NCBI GenBank assembly: GCA_003444085.1
Contig: DLVL01000009.1
Coordinates: 1-64,000 of the forward strand
Reading direction: 5' to 3'
Source of the DNA: Kosmotogaceae bacterium
GTDB taxonomy: Bacteria; Thermotogota; Thermotogae; Petrotogales; Kosmotogaceae
DNA length: 64,000 nucleotides
In this document: one piece after another, positions 36,241 through 44,425 of the stretch
How the letters are laid out: each line of letters opens with the position of its first letter
How positions within the stretch are numbered: position 1 is the stretch's first letter
The notes under the pieces: model-generated
The model's database searches: none
What the model saw: the letters and a program-made list of their open reading frames with translations, nothing else
What the model was told of the DNA's origin: nothing
Position numbers and translations under genes: made by a program

Positions 36241-37945
36241 CCTTGCGAACTTCCTTCAGAAGCCTGTGAAGCTCAATGCTTCTTCTCATCAGGGCGTTTT
36301 TCGTCTCGACATCAATCTTCGCCCGCAGTTTTCTGTTGATCACTCTTATCTGCTCACTGATTATCTTCTTGTCAATACGTTCCTCAATCTGTTCGACAAT
36401 TTGAGTTGCCACCAATTGATCAAGCGGCACATCTGCCAGGTCCATTACTTCTTCTCCGGTTGAAGCATCACAGGCTCGCAACATCTCTTCCAGGTCTGCT
36501 TCCTTTCTCATAAGATCTGCGAGCTTTGCAAATGCTTCAGAACTCTCAAACAGGTCAAGAATCCTCATCAGTCTTGGACGCAAGTCAGGATGCTTCAAAT
36601 AGACCATCATCAATTCCTTTTCAACAAGCTTAAGTGAGGAGCGTTTGGAACGTAGAGCAACCCTGATCCTTTCAGGATTCTTAAGGGTATTGGCGATCAG
36701 TTCTTCATCGACATCCGTCAAATCAGAAAGAGTTGAGACCATTTGCTGAAATGAACCTATCCTTCCACTGGCCCGATATGACTCCATTAAAGGCCTGGCA
36801 AGTTCGAGCAGCTTCTGTCTTCCCTCCGGAGTAGTAAGATCAACATTGCGTTTCAGAAGTTCAACAAGAAATACTGGCGCCGGGGTGCCTTCCTCAAGGG
36901 CTCCTCTAAGAGCCTTTTTCCCTTTCCTTACAAGCATTTCGGCAGGATCTTTCGTCGTTGCGGAGACAACAGCGACTTGCATACCACTACTCTCTGCGAT
37001 TTCTATAGATCTCCTTGTCGCTTTTAGACCAGCTGGGTCACTGTCAAGGAAGAGAACCAGATTTTCTGTAACCTTCGAGATCATGCGAATATGCGAGGAC
37101 GTTAAGGCAGTACCTAGCAAACCAACGACATTATGCACCCCTGCTTCGTGAAGGGCAAGCACATCAAAATAGCCTTCCACCACGACCATGAAATCCAGTT
37201 CTGCAGAAGCTGTCTTCGCGCGAGAGAAATTGTACAGTGTGCGGCTTTTCCTGAAGTATTTTGTCTCGGGAGAGTTCAGATACTTTGGGCCTTCCCTTTC
37301 TTCAAGGATACGCGCCCCTATTGCTACTGTTCTTCCTGATTCGTTGTCTATTGGAAAGATCAAACGTCCCTCAAAACGTTCTCTGGCTGCCGCTCCCTTA
37401 CCACTGAAGAGTCCGGCACGTTCTATCTCATCACTCCTGAAACCTTGTGAAGAAAGAGCTCTTCTTAGACCTGTCCCTTTCTCCGGAGAAAAACCTATCT
37501 TGAAGTGACGCATTGTCTCCCTGGATATGCCTCGCTTTTCTGTAAGATAATTCACTGGACCAGACTCTGCTGCCTGGTCAATCATCCGCCTGTAGTAGTC
37601 AACTGCACATTCAAGAAGTGTAACGTATCTTTCATACCCTGATTGCTGTCTGGATTCCGACTCAATAACCACACCGGCTATATCAGCCAGCCTTCTGACG
37701 GAATCATTGAAAGAGACATCTTCAATCTTCTGAAGAAATGCTATTATGTCGCCGCTTTCGCCACAACCAAAGCAATGGAAGAAGCCTTTGTTCGGATGCA
37801 CATAGAAGGAAGGGTCGTTATCACTGTGAAAAGGGCATAGCCCCCGAAAATAGCTTCCTGATTTCTCCAGGTTGACGTACCTGCCGATGAAGTCGACGAT
37901 GTCCACAGAACGCTTGACTTCGTCAATTGTACTTTTGCTGTACAA
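36209..37945 (-). CDS. dnaG: DNA primase DnaG
   Basis: Makes RNA primers at the replication fork. The 578-residue protein has the CHC2 zinc finger with C37, H40, C58 and C61. The TOPRIM core follows ([15 protein letters not shown] and [16 protein letters not shown]), and then a C-terminal helicase-binding region. The start is a TTG at 37945 with a GGTGGTG site. It lies between rpsI and rpoD, downstream of an intercistronic hairpin. Confidence 0.97.
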   Translation of the reverse strand: MYSKSTIDEVKRSVDIVDFIGRYVNLEKSGSYFRGLCPFHSDNDPSFYVHPNKGFFHCFGCGESGDIIAFLQKIEDVSFNDSVRRLADIAGVVIESESRQQSGYERYVTLLECAVDYYRRMIDQAAESGPVNYLTEKRGISRETMRHFKIGFSPEKGTGLRRALSSQGFRSDEIERAGLFSGKGAAARERFEGRLIFPIDNESGRTVAIGARILEEREGPKYLNSPETKYFRKSRTLYNFSRAKTASAELDFMVVVEGYFDVLALHEAGVHNVVGLLGTALTSSHIRMISKVTENLVLFLDSDPAGLKATRRSIEIAESSGMQVAVVSATTKDPAEMLVRKGKKALRGALEEGTPAPVFLVELLKRNVDLTTPEGRQKLLELARPLMESYRASGRIGSFQQMVSTLSDLTDVDEELIANTLKNPERIRVALRSKRSSLKLVEKELMMVYLKHPDLRPRLMRILDLFESSEAFAKLADLMRKEADLEEMLRACDASTGEEVMDLADVPLDQLVATQIVEQIEERIDKKIISEQIRVINRKLRAKIDVETKNALMRRSIELHRLLKEVRKDGERIGKEQV

Positions 37946-37962
37946 ATCACCACCACCGGGAA

Positions 37963-37987
37963 ATGATGGGCCTTAACGACCCATCAT
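37963..37987 (-). terminator. Hairpin between rpsI and dnaG
   Basis: On the minus strand ATGATGGG pairs with CCCATCAT across a 9-nt loop, followed by only TTT. The perfect 8-bp stem with a short T-run suggests a partial terminator or RNA-processing site that lowers dnaG-rpoD expression relative to the ribosomal proteins. Confidence 0.65.
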
Positions 37988-38003
37988 AAAAGAAACTCTG
38001 CAG

Positions 38004-38408
38004 TTATCTCTTGGAGTATTGAGGAGCTTTTCTTGCCTTCTTCAGACCGTACTTCTTTCGCTCGACCATTCTTGAGTCACGGGTAAGAAGACCATCGCTC
38101 TTGAGGATCTTTCTGAGGTCGGGGTTGAATCTGGTAAGTGCTCTTGCGATACCTAATCTTATCGCACCAGCCTGTCCTGATAACCCTCCACCATTAACAC
38201 GAATGATCATGTCAAACTTTCCCAGAGATTCAGTCATTACCACGGGCTTTAGTGCGTATCTCACCCATGCATCGTTGTTCAGGTAGTCCTTAAGCTCATT
38301 GTACTGCTTGCCATTTATTGTAAATCTACCATCCCCTGGTCTGAGATGAACTCTAGCAACAGCCGACTTGCGCCGCCCAGTTCCATAATAATCAATCTTT
38401 TCGGCCAT
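38004..38408 (-). CDS. rpsI: 30S ribosomal protein S9
   Basis: Small-subunit protein whose C-terminal tail reaches the P-site tRNA. The 134-residue length is usual. It begins with the [16 protein letters not shown] signature and ends [12 protein letters not shown], the conserved tail. It follows rplM by 11 bp, the usual L13-S9 pair. Confidence 0.98.
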   Translation of the reverse strand: MAEKIDYYGTGRRKSAVARVHLRPGDGRFTINGKQYNELKDYLNNDAWVRYALKPVVMTESLGKFDMIIRVNGGGLSGQAGAIRLGIARALTRFNPDLRKILKSDGLLTRDSRMVERKKYGLKKARKAPQYSKR

Positions 38409-38419
38409 AATATCCTCCC

Positions 38420-38944
38420 TTACCTGACAAGTTCAATCGGTTCCGGCTTCTGCGCTGAATGCTTGTGCTCAGGACCCGCATAGACCTTCAGTTTTTTGAG
38501 CATCCTGTGTGCCAGCGTGTTCTTCGGAAGCATTCTCCTCACTGCCAGTTTGATCATCTTCTCGGGATGCTTCTTCCTCATCTGAGATGCTGGTACGCTC
38601 TTTATGCCCCCTGGATAACCGGAGTGACTGTAATAGAACTTGTCCGAGAGCTTATTCCCGGTCAGAAGGACCTCTGAGGAGTTGATCACAACCACAAAAT
38701 CGCCGACATCAACATTTGGTGTGTAGTACGGCTTGTGTTTGCCCATGAGAATAACCGCTATCCGAGAAGCGAGTCTGCCAAGAGGAACTCCCTTGGCGTC
38801 AACCAGATACCACTTCTTCTCAAGAGGTGTTCCATCAGCCTTCACGATGCTTCTGTTTATCTTCTCAATATCACCTTTTCGCTTTGTGCTGACTATCTTT
38901 TTGTCGCTCTTCATTCTGCAAAATGGAGTCTTCTGTATCGTCAT
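38420..38944 (-). CDS. rplM: 50S ribosomal protein L13 with N-terminal extension
   Basis: Early-assembly large-subunit protein. From the ATG at 38944 (GGAGG 8 bp upstream) it has 174 residues. The conserved body starts at [18 protein letters not shown] (about residue 43). The signature [12 protein letters not shown] and the CVRGMLP-equivalent AVRRMLPKN are present. Before it lies a basic, serine/lysine-rich extension of about 30 residues not found in standard 142-150 residue L13. An internal start is possible, but the Shine-Dalgarno supports the long form. Confidence 0.95.
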   Translation of the reverse strand: MTIQKTPFCRMKSDKKIVSTKRKGDIEKINRSIVKADGTPLEKKWYLVDAKGVPLGRLASRIAVILMGKHKPYYTPNVDVGDFVVVINSSEVLLTGNKLSDKFYYSHSGYPGGIKSVPASQMRKKHPEKMIKLAVRRMLPKNTLAHRMLKKLKVYAGPEHKHSAQKPEPIELVR

Positions 38945-38966
38945 ATGATCATCCTCCAACCTGACC

Positions 38967-39230
38967 TCAAATACTCTCAGTCATTTCGTAGACACTTACA
39001 ATCTTGCGCTTTCGTTTTGTCTCGAAACGAACAATACCATCTACGAGTGAGTAAAGTGTGTGATCTCGACCTATTCCAACGTTCTCTCCAGGATGAATTC
39101 TCGTTCCCCTCTGTCTGAGGATTATCGTTCCAGCCCGGACTCTGGAGCTGTCTCCCCTCTTTACACCGAGGTATTTTGGATTGCTATCATTTCCATTTCT
39201 TGCTGCGCCGCCACTTTTCTTGTGAGCCAT
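38967..39230 (-). CDS. rpmA: 50S ribosomal protein L27
   Basis: An 87-residue protein near the peptidyl-transferase centre. It begins [16 protein letters not shown] directly, without the cleavable N-terminal extension seen in Firmicutes L27. Consistently, no Prp protease gene lies between L21 and L27. The motif [20 protein letters not shown] is typical. It starts 17 bp after rplU. Confidence 0.98.
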   Translation of the reverse strand: MAHKKSGGAARNGNDSNPKYLGVKRGDSSRVRAGTIILRQRGTRIHPGENVGIGRDHTLYSLVDGIVRFETKRKRKIVSVYEMTESI

Positions 39231-39247
39231 GATTACACCCCCTCAGC

Positions 39248-39562
39248 CTAGTAATCGATCTTCTGGATTGTGACCTTTGTAAGCCACTGCCTGTGGCCTC
39301 TCACGCGGTCATAACTCTTTCTCGGGCGGAACTTCACTATTAACTCTTTCTTATCGCGAAAGTGCTGTTCCACACGACCCATCACCCGAGCACCATCAAG
39401 ATAGGGGGTACCTATGCGTGCGCCTTCATCGTCTCTCACGAGTAGGACACGGTCAAACGTTATCTCGTCCCCCTCGTCATAACCGTTCTGTCTCAGGGTA
39501 TACAGCGTCGCGCCTTCTTCGACACGATACTGCCTCCCGGAGGTTTCAATTATTGCGTACAT
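39248..39562 (-). CDS. rplU: 50S ribosomal protein L21
   Basis: A 104-residue 23S rRNA-binding protein, beginning MYAIIETSGRQYRVEEGATL and containing KFRPRKSYDRVRGHRQ. I chose the ATG at 39562 with GGAGGTG upstream; an in-frame start ten codons earlier would bury that site. First gene of rplU-rpmA-rplM-rpsI-dnaG-rpoD, preceded by a structured leader. Confidence 0.97.
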   Translation of the reverse strand: MYAIIETSGRQYRVEEGATLYTLRQNGYDEGDEITFDRVLLVRDDEGARIGTPYLDGARVMGRVEQHFRDKKELIVKFRPRKSYDRVRGHRQWLTKVTIQKIDY

Positions 39563-39597
39563 AAACTCTCGCACCTCCAATGCAATAAACATCTGCT

Positions 39598-39629
39598 GAC
39601 GCAGGTGCCGGATGGCTTATACCTGCCTC
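39598..39629 (-). promoter_or_regulatory. Leader hairpin upstream of rplU
   Basis: On the minus strand GAGGCAGGT pairs with ACCTGCGTC (one mismatch), with an inner GCC-ATCC-GGC stem-loop. It sits 35 nt before the rplU ATG and within the predicted transcript. No T-run follows, so it is not a terminator. It may be a ribosomal-protein autoregulation site. Confidence 0.55.
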
Positions 39630-39654
39630 AAGCATCGCGAATAATACCCACGCA

Positions 39655-39663
39655 ATTGTATCA
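39655..39663 (-). promoter_or_regulatory. Extended -10 promoter of the rplU operon
   Basis: The minus strand reads TGATACAAT, a TGn plus near-consensus -10. It would give a leader of about 85 nt containing the hairpin at 39598-39629. The -35 is poor. Confidence 0.5.
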
Positions 39664-39759
39664 TATTTCAGCACTCTGATCAGTTGATATCGTAAAGAAA
39701 TCATTAACGAATTACTTGTGTATCCTCTTGTTTACGCTCGTGCCAATCTCGCGCCGCCG

Positions 39760-39768
39760 TGCTATAAT
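39760..39768 (+). promoter_or_regulatory. Extended -10 promoter of tRNA-Ser
   Basis: TGCTATAAT, a consensus extended -10, ends 12 bp before the mature tRNA 5' end. No consensus -35 at 17 bp spacing. Confidence 0.65.
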
Positions 39769-39780
39769 CGCTTCTGATCT

Positions 39781-39868
39781 GGAGGCGTATCCTAATTGGC
39801 TAAGGAGCCGGTCTCGAAAATCGGTGGGGTTTTGCCCCTTGTGGGTTCGAGTCCCACCGCCTCCGCCA
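39781..39868 (+). tRNA. tRNA-Ser (anticodon CGA)
   Basis: The acceptor stem GGAGGCG pairs with CGCCTCC, followed by G73 and an encoded CCA. The anticodon stem CCGGT/ATCGG holds the loop CTCGAAA, giving anticodon CGA (codon UCG). A long variable arm (GGTGGGG...CCCC region) and the T arm GTGGG-TTCGAGT-CCCAC are those of a class II serine tRNA. Confidence 0.97.
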
Positions 39869-39894
39869 GTTCCTCCAACCGTGCAGGTGATAGG

Positions 39895-41910
39895 ATGATA
39901 ATTCACGATCTTCTCACACACATGAAACAGCGTATCTCAAGGGCTACCAATGATTATCTTATTCCCCGCGAGTGGCTACCATCAAATTATGCAGGAGATG
40001 CTGAGGTCACAGACAGAGGGGTCCTTGTGAACCCTTACGAATTCGCGTCTACCTTGCTTTCCGGTTTTCTTCTCTCTTCAAAGACCAACTACAATAAAGT
40101 GCCATGTTCTGGCACTGATGAGCCTGCCAAAGATAGCTCATGGATCCACAGATCAAGGATCTACTGTTCTTTTGTTAGAAGCACATGCGCTTTCTCACAC
40201 TGCCATCATACCAAACCAGCAAGCAATGAAAAGTCTGATTACACCGACAGAGGTACGTTTCTGAAGATGATCTTTATGCTCCCGTACATATCACACATGC
40301 ACTTCGATTGCATCTATCTTCTTCCCATAACACTCATCAGCAATAGATACAAGAAAGGTGAACTCGGGTCTCCGTATTCAGTCAAGGACTTCTTTAGCCC
40401 CGACCCCTGCTACCACGACAGTCTATTGGATGGCTTCACTGTGGAAGAGGAATTTCAGGCGTTTGTCGAAGCATGTCACGCTCTTGAAATCAAGGTCCTT
40501 CTGGATTTCATGCCACGCACCGCTGCCCGTGACTCGGAGATGATTGCAGATCATCCAGAGTGGTTCTATTGGATAGATGCTTCCGTGGAAAATCAATACG
40601 GCCAGCCCCAAGTTCCAGGTTTGGATTTCAAAGTCCCTTCAAAGGAAGACCTTGAAGCGATCTATAAATCTGATTCCGTGCAAAGACATCTGAAGCTCTT
40701 CAGATACGCTCCTTCTGTAACACATCCTGAGAAGTGGGCAAACTTTGTGAAATCAAGGCGAAATTCTTCTGACTTCTTCGATGAACTCGTTCAGACGTTT
40801 GGAGTTGTGACAGCCCCTGCCTTCTCTGACTGGATCAATGATACACAACCTGCATGGACCGATATTACGTTTCTCCGTTTGTATCTCGACAATCCCAGAG
40901 ACTCGCAACCATTCATCAAGAGCCACGACCAGCCTCCTTACATACTGCAGGACATAATCAAGGCTTCCAATTTCCCTGGGAACATTCCAAACACCGACCT
41001 GTGGAGTCTCCTTGAAGACATAATGCCGCACTACATTCGTGAATACGGCATTGACGGTGCTCGATTGGATATGGGGCACGCGCTGCCTGACGAACTTGAA
41101 CACTCCATACTAGCGAACGCAAGACAACAAGACCCGGCTTTCGCCATAATCGCCGAAGAGTTACAGATGGAAAAGGATGTAGAAAGCAAGAAGGCTGGAT
41201 ATGACTGTATTCTCGGCAATACCTGGTGGATGATGCCGCGTATTCAGGAGAACAGATTCCAGCAAATGGTAACAGAGGTTCTGCCCAGACTGGAGCTACC
41301 GACACTGGCATGTTGCGAAACTCCAGATACTCCGAGGTCTGCGGCAAGAGCTCATGGGAAGGATTTCTCAACAATGATGACTATCCTGAGCTTCTTTCTA
41401 CCTAATGCAATACCTTTTGTCAATTCAGGACAGGAAATCTTCGAAGTGCAGCCGATGAACCTTGGACTTGACAACAACCCGGAGGGTCGTTTCGTCTTGC
41501 CAGAAGATGATCCCCTCTACGGAAAGCTTGCCTTCTTCGACAACTACGCTCTGCACTGGAATACAACCGAGAACCTCATTGATGCTATTGCAACCGCTGC
41601 AGAACTCCATGGCAACTCAAAGAACCTGCTGAACAAAGACAATATGAGGATTCTTTTGGACGATGAGTCACGTCTTTCTGGACTGATTTACTGGGATGGA
41701 CACAAAGGAATTTTAGTGCTGTTGAACACTGATTTCACCAATAACAAGTACGAGTCAGTTGATCTTGGATATCATACCTGGAAAGACTTTCACCGCGTCT
41801 CGTGGTCTATCAGAGATTCTCAGCCATTTTCTCAGCCACCACATATGATTGGATCAAGGCTGGAAGTGTTTCTGAGACCCGGTAAAACGGTTGTTGCTTC
41901 GATAGAATAA
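39895..41910 (+). CDS. mmtA: Maltosyltransferase (GH13, Thermotoga MmtA type)
   Basis: Alpha-amylase-family enzyme that transfers maltosyl units between alpha-1,4-glucans and maltodextrins. From the ATG at 39895 (AGGTGATAGG site) it has 671 residues, close to the roughly 640 of T. maritima MmtA. It shares with that protein, as I recall it, YDAIYLLP-like (FDCIYLLP), LDFMPRTAARDSEMI, HPEWFYWI and GIDGARLDMGHALP. The catalytic nucleophile is probably D392, the acid/base E421 or E422 (AEELQME), and the transition-state stabiliser D478 (ETPDTPR). No signal peptide, so cytoplasmic. Longer frames that begin inside the tRNA are spurious. Confidence 0.93.
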   Translation: MIIHDLLTHMKQRISRATNDYLIPREWLPSNYAGDAEVTDRGVLVNPYEFASTLLSGFLLSSKTNYNKVPCSGTDEPAKDSSWIHRSRIYCSFVRSTCAFSHCHHTKPASNEKSDYTDRGTFLKMIFMLPYISHMHFDCIYLLPITLISNRYKKGELGSPYSVKDFFSPDPCYHDSLLDGFTVEEEFQAFVEACHALEIKVLLDFMPRTAARDSEMIADHPEWFYWIDASVENQYGQPQVPGLDFKVPSKEDLEAIYKSDSVQRHLKLFRYAPSVTHPEKWANFVKSRRNSSDFFDELVQTFGVVTAPAFSDWINDTQPAWTDITFLRLYLDNPRDSQPFIKSHDQPPYILQDIIKASNFPGNIPNTDLWSLLEDIMPHYIREYGIDGARLDMGHALPDELEHSILANARQQDPAFAIIAEELQMEKDVESKKAGYDCILGNTWWMMPRIQENRFQQMVTEVLPRLELPTLACCETPDTPRSAARAHGKDFSTMMTILSFFLPNAIPFVNSGQEIFEVQPMNLGLDNNPEGRFVLPEDDPLYGKLAFFDNYALHWNTTENLIDAIATAAELHGNSKNLLNKDNMRILLDDESRLSGLIYWDGHKGILVLLNTDFTNNKYESVDLGYHTWKDFHRVSWSIRDSQPFSQPPHMIGSRLEVFLRPGKTVVASIE

Positions 41911-41914
41911 AACT

Positions 41915-42178
41915 TCACTTACGGGGTTTGACTAGCAGTCGTATTGCCGTTCTGACTTCACCTTCAATATCAACATCAGAAAACGATGGATAACAGACAA
42001 GATCCACTCCGCTCGGCGCAAGATAGCCCCTTGCAATAGCTATCGCCTTTATAGACTGGTTAACGGCACCGGCACCGATCGCCTGCAACTCCACTATTCC
42101 TTTTTCCCGGATCACTCCGGCGAGTGCACCAGCAACTGCGTTGGGGTTGGACTTCGATGCTACCTTGAGAATCTCCAT
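41915..42178 (-). CDS. spoVS: Stage V sporulation protein S (SpoVS, Alba-like)
   Basis: An 87-residue Alba-fold protein with SVS-family features: EILKVASKSNPNAVAGALAG at the N-terminus and GAGAVNQSIKAIAIARGYLA in the middle. SpoVS affects septation and sporulation in Bacillus and is widespread in non-sporulating thermophiles such as Thermotoga and Thermus, where its job is unclear; nucleic-acid binding is likely. It lies 33 bp downstream of a five-tRNA cluster on the same strand and may be cotranscribed. It converges with mmtA, 4 bp apart. Confidence 0.93.
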   Translation of the reverse strand: MEILKVASKSNPNAVAGALAGVIREKGIVELQAIGAGAVNQSIKAIAIARGYLAPSGVDLVCYPSFSDVDIEGEVRTAIRLLVKPRK

Positions 42179-42210
42179 CCTCTGTTACCTCCCTCGGCGA
42201 TCTGGTTCTA

Positions 42211-42287
42211 TGGTGCGCCCGGCAGGAGTTGAACCTGCAACCCTCGGATCCGAAGTCCGATGCTCTATCCAATTGAGCCACGGACGC
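42211..42287 (-). tRNA. tRNA-Arg (anticodon TCG)
   Basis: Read on the minus strand: acceptor GCGTCCG/CGGGCGC (one G-T pair), D arm GCTC-GAGC, anticodon stem TCGGA/TCCGA with loop CTTCGGA, T arm GCAGG-TTCAACT-CCTGC, and A73 with encoded CCA. Very similar to the tRNA-Arg(TCT) two genes upstream. Confidence 0.95.
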
Positions 42288-42295
42288 CAGTAATC

Positions 42296-42372
42296 TGGGG
42301 TGGCTGGCGGGATTTGAACCCGCGACCACCTGATCCACAGTCAGGCGCTCTGCCAGCTGAGCTACAACCACC
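42296..42372 (-). tRNA. tRNA-His (anticodon GTG)
   Basis: Anticodon stem CCTGA/TCAGG with loop CTGTGGA (GTG). The acceptor is GTGGTTG/CAGCCAC and C73 is followed by encoded CCA. The base before position 1 is G, matching the G-1 that histidyl-tRNA synthetase needs. Confidence 0.95.
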
Positions 42373-42383
42373 ACGGTACGTCT

Positions 42384-42459
42384 TGGTGCGCCCGGCAGGA
42401 ATCGAACCTGCAACCCTCGGATTAGAAGTCCGATGCTCTATCCGTTGAGCCACGGGCGC
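42384..42459 (-). tRNA. tRNA-Arg (anticodon TCT)
   Basis: Acceptor GCGCCCG/CGGGCGC, anticodon stem TCGGA/TCCGA with loop CTTCTAA (TCT), T arm GCAGG-TTCGATT-CCTGC, and A73 with encoded CCA. Its 5' base directly abuts the CCA of the preceding tRNA-Gly. Confidence 0.96.
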
Positions 42460-42535
42460 TGGAGCGGCCGACGGGGATCGAACCCGCAACCCTCGGCTTG
42501 GAAGGCCGATACTCTACCAGTTGAGCTACAGCCGC
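42460..42535 (-). tRNA. tRNA-Gly (anticodon TCC)
   Basis: Acceptor GCGGCTG/CGGCCGC, anticodon stem TCGGC/GCCGA with loop CTTCCAA (TCC), T arm GCGGG-TTCGATC-CCCGT, and T73 with encoded CCA. There is no spacer before tRNA-Arg(TCT). Confidence 0.95.
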
Positions 42536-42544
42536 ATCGTTAAC

Positions 42545-42620
42545 TGGTCGGGGAGACTGGACTTGAACCAGCGACCTCCTGTGCCCAAGACAGGCGCGCT
42601 TCCGTCTGCGCTACTCCCCG
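42545..42620 (-). tRNA. tRNA-Pro (anticodon TGG)
   Basis: Acceptor CGGGGAG/CTCCCCG (C1 as usual for bacterial tRNA-Pro), anticodon stem CCTGT/ACAGG with loop CTTGGGC (TGG), and A73 with encoded CCA. First gene of the cluster, 10 bp after the promoter -10. Confidence 0.96.
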
Positions 42621-42630
42621 CAGCAGATAA

Positions 42631-42659
42631 AATATACCAGATTTTGTTAACATCGTCAA
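42631..42659 (-). promoter_or_regulatory. Promoter of the five-tRNA cluster
   Basis: On the minus strand TTGACG (42654-42659), a 17-bp spacer and TATATT (42631-42636). Near-consensus SigA promoter; the mature tRNA-Pro starts 10 bp downstream. Confidence 0.85.
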
Positions 42660-42717
42660 TACGCGAAAGCCGCAAAGACTAGCAACCATGGGGAATAAGG
42701 CGAGCAGTTGATATACC

Positions 42718-42746
42718 ATTAAAGGCGACCCCTTCATGGGGTCGCC
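42718..42746 (-). terminator. Terminator after rpsO
   Basis: On the minus strand GGCGACCCC-ATGAA-GGGGTCGCC, a perfect 9-bp GC-rich stem, followed by TTTAAT. It starts 8 bp after the rpsO stop and separates rpsO from the tRNA cluster. Confidence 0.88.
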
Positions 42747-42754
42747 TGCAATAC

Positions 42755-43015
42755 CTAGCCTCGCAAACCCAGTTTGGTAATAAGATCTTTGTAGACCTCG
42801 GGCTTACTGTTCTTAACATACCTGAGCATCTTTCTGCGTCTTCCTACCAGCTTCAAAAGTCCTCTTCTGGTATGGAAGTCCTTAGGGTGCTCTTTCAGAT
42901 GCTCCGTAAGGTGCCTGATTCTGGCAGTCATGATCGCAATCTGCACTTCCACAGAACCAGTGTCTTTGTCATGTAGCTGATACTCCTTAACTAGCTCTTG
43001 CTTGTCAACGTCCAT
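42755..43015 (-). CDS. rpsO: 30S ribosomal protein S15
   Basis: An 86-residue 16S rRNA-binding protein. It contains [40 protein letters not shown] and RRKMLRYV, all typical of S15. GAGGAGG precedes the ATG. It is a single-gene unit with its own promoter and terminator. Confidence 0.98.
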   Translation of the reverse strand: MDVDKQELVKEYQLHDKDTGSVEVQIAIMTARIRHLTEHLKEHPKDFHTRRGLLKLVGRRRKMLRYVKNSKPEVYKDLITKLGLRG

Positions 43016-43078
43016 TGTGTCCTCCTCATCCTCCTAACCAAGCCAGGGGTGTACCCAGACTGAGTATGGGGTCGCACC

Positions 43079-43107
43079 ATTGTAACCCAAAGCTTATTTC
43101 AGGTCAA
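43079..43107 (-). promoter_or_regulatory. Promoter of rpsO
   Basis: Minus strand: TTGACC (43102-43107), a 17-bp spacer and TACAAT (43079-43084). It leaves a leader of about 55-60 nt before the ATG, with an ACCC/GGGT stem possible near 43045-43065. S15 often autoregulates through such leaders. Confidence 0.8.
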
Positions 43108-43116
43108 GTGAGAATC

Positions 43117-44409
43117 TCAAACCTTGCTGAGTATATAGAATGAATCCATTCCAAGAAAAGCGGCTGACTCGCCCAACTCTTCCTCGATTCTAAGAAGCTC
43201 ATTATACTTGGCTATCCTGTCGCTTCTGGAGGCTGATCCTGTCTTAATCATTCCTGTGTTCGCTGCTACCGCAAGATGAGCGATAAACGTATCTTCCGTT
43301 TCACCGGATCGATGAGAGACTACACAGGTCAGCCCGTTTTTCTGGGCATAGGAAATCGTGTCTAGCGTCTCTGTAACTGAACCAATCTGGTTCAGTTTAA
43401 TGAGTATAGAATTGCTGCACTTTTCTTCGATTCCCTTCTTGAGCCGCTTGATATTGGTCACATAAAGATCATCACCGATTATCTGGATTCTCTTACCAAC
43501 TTTTTCGGTGAATTTGCTGAATGCATCCCAGTCTTCTTCAAAGAAAGGATCCTCGATACTGACAATCGGGTATCTGGATATCAGACCTTCGTAGTAAACG
43601 ATCAATTCATTCGCAGTCATCTCTTTGCCATCGATCAGATATAGCTTCCTCTCTTCATCAAAGAACGAGTCTGCAGCACAATCAAGGGCGATGAAGATCT
43701 CTTTGCCCACTTCGTAACCTGCTGCATCTACGGCCTTAATGATATACGAAATCGCCTGTTCGTTATTTCCCAGGTTTGGCGCAAAACCGCCTTCATCTCC
43801 AACAGAAGTAATATGACCGTCTGACTTCAGTAGCTTCTTGAGGTGCTGAAAGATTTCTACACCTGCCCTGAGAGCTTCAGAGTATTTCTTGAAGCCGGCA
43901 GGAACGATCATGAACTCCTGGATGTCCAGATTGTTGTCCGCATGCTGCCCCCCGTTGATAATGTTCATGAATGGGATTGGAAGTGTCTTGCTGTTTGCCC
44001 CACCGAGATACCTGTAAAGTGGCATGCCAAGACAATCTGCGGCAGCTCTCGCAACCGCCATGGAGACTCCAAGAATTGCGTTTGCCCCCAATTTGCTCTT
44101 GCCGTCTGTGCCATCGAGTTCGATCAGTGTCCTATCAAGATCAGTTTGATCAAAAGCATTCATTCCAACTACTTCAGGAGCTATTACATCATTCACATTG
44201 TCAACAGCCCTGCTAACACCTTTACCGAGAAAACGCTTCTTATCACCATCTCGAAGTTCCAGTGCCTCGAATTGACCGGTCGACGCTCCAGAAGGGACTA
44301 TTGCCCTACCAAAAGATCCGTCATCGAGCCAGACTTCTACTTCAACAGTCGGTGTTCCTCGTGAATCCAGCACCTCTCTTGCCAGAATATCGACTATCTG
44401 CACATACAT
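43117..44409 (-). CDS. eno: Enolase
   Basis: Glycolytic enzyme interconverting 2-phosphoglycerate and phosphoenolpyruvate. From the ATG at 44409 (GGAGGTG site) it has 430 residues and begins [18 protein letters not shown]. The phosphate loop GASTG, the metal and catalytic segments ([38 protein letters not shown]) and [13 protein letters not shown] are intact. The start lies 16 bp after the pyrH stop, so pyrH and eno are cotranscribed. Confidence 0.98.
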   Translation of the reverse strand: MYVQIVDILAREVLDSRGTPTVEVEVWLDDGSFGRAIVPSGASTGQFEALELRDGDKKRFLGKGVSRAVDNVNDVIAPEVVGMNAFDQTDLDRTLIELDGTDGKSKLGANAILGVSMAVARAAADCLGMPLYRYLGGANSKTLPIPFMNIINGGQHADNNLDIQEFMIVPAGFKKYSEALRAGVEIFQHLKKLLKSDGHITSVGDEGGFAPNLGNNEQAISYIIKAVDAAGYEVGKEIFIALDCAADSFFDEERKLYLIDGKEMTANELIVYYEGLISRYPIVSIEDPFFEEDWDAFSKFTEKVGKRIQIIGDDLYVTNIKRLKKGIEEKCSNSILIKLNQIGSVTETLDTISYAQKNGLTCVVSHRSGETEDTFIAHLAVAANTGMIKTGSASRSDRIAKYNELLRIEEELGESAAFLGMDSFYILSKV

Positions 44410-44425
44410 ACCAAACACCTCCAAA

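Noticed and set aside
35473..36339. Plus-strand open frame of 288 codons
   Set aside because: Antisense to rpoD and the dnaG end; composition is that of a mirror frame.
39796..39894. Upstream extension of the maltosyltransferase frame
   Set aside because: It would start inside tRNA-Ser; the ATG at 39895 has a ribosome site and matches the family start.
42060..42737. Several open frames on both strands between spoVS and rpsO
   Set aside because: They are translations of tRNA genes, whose cloverleaf features are clear.
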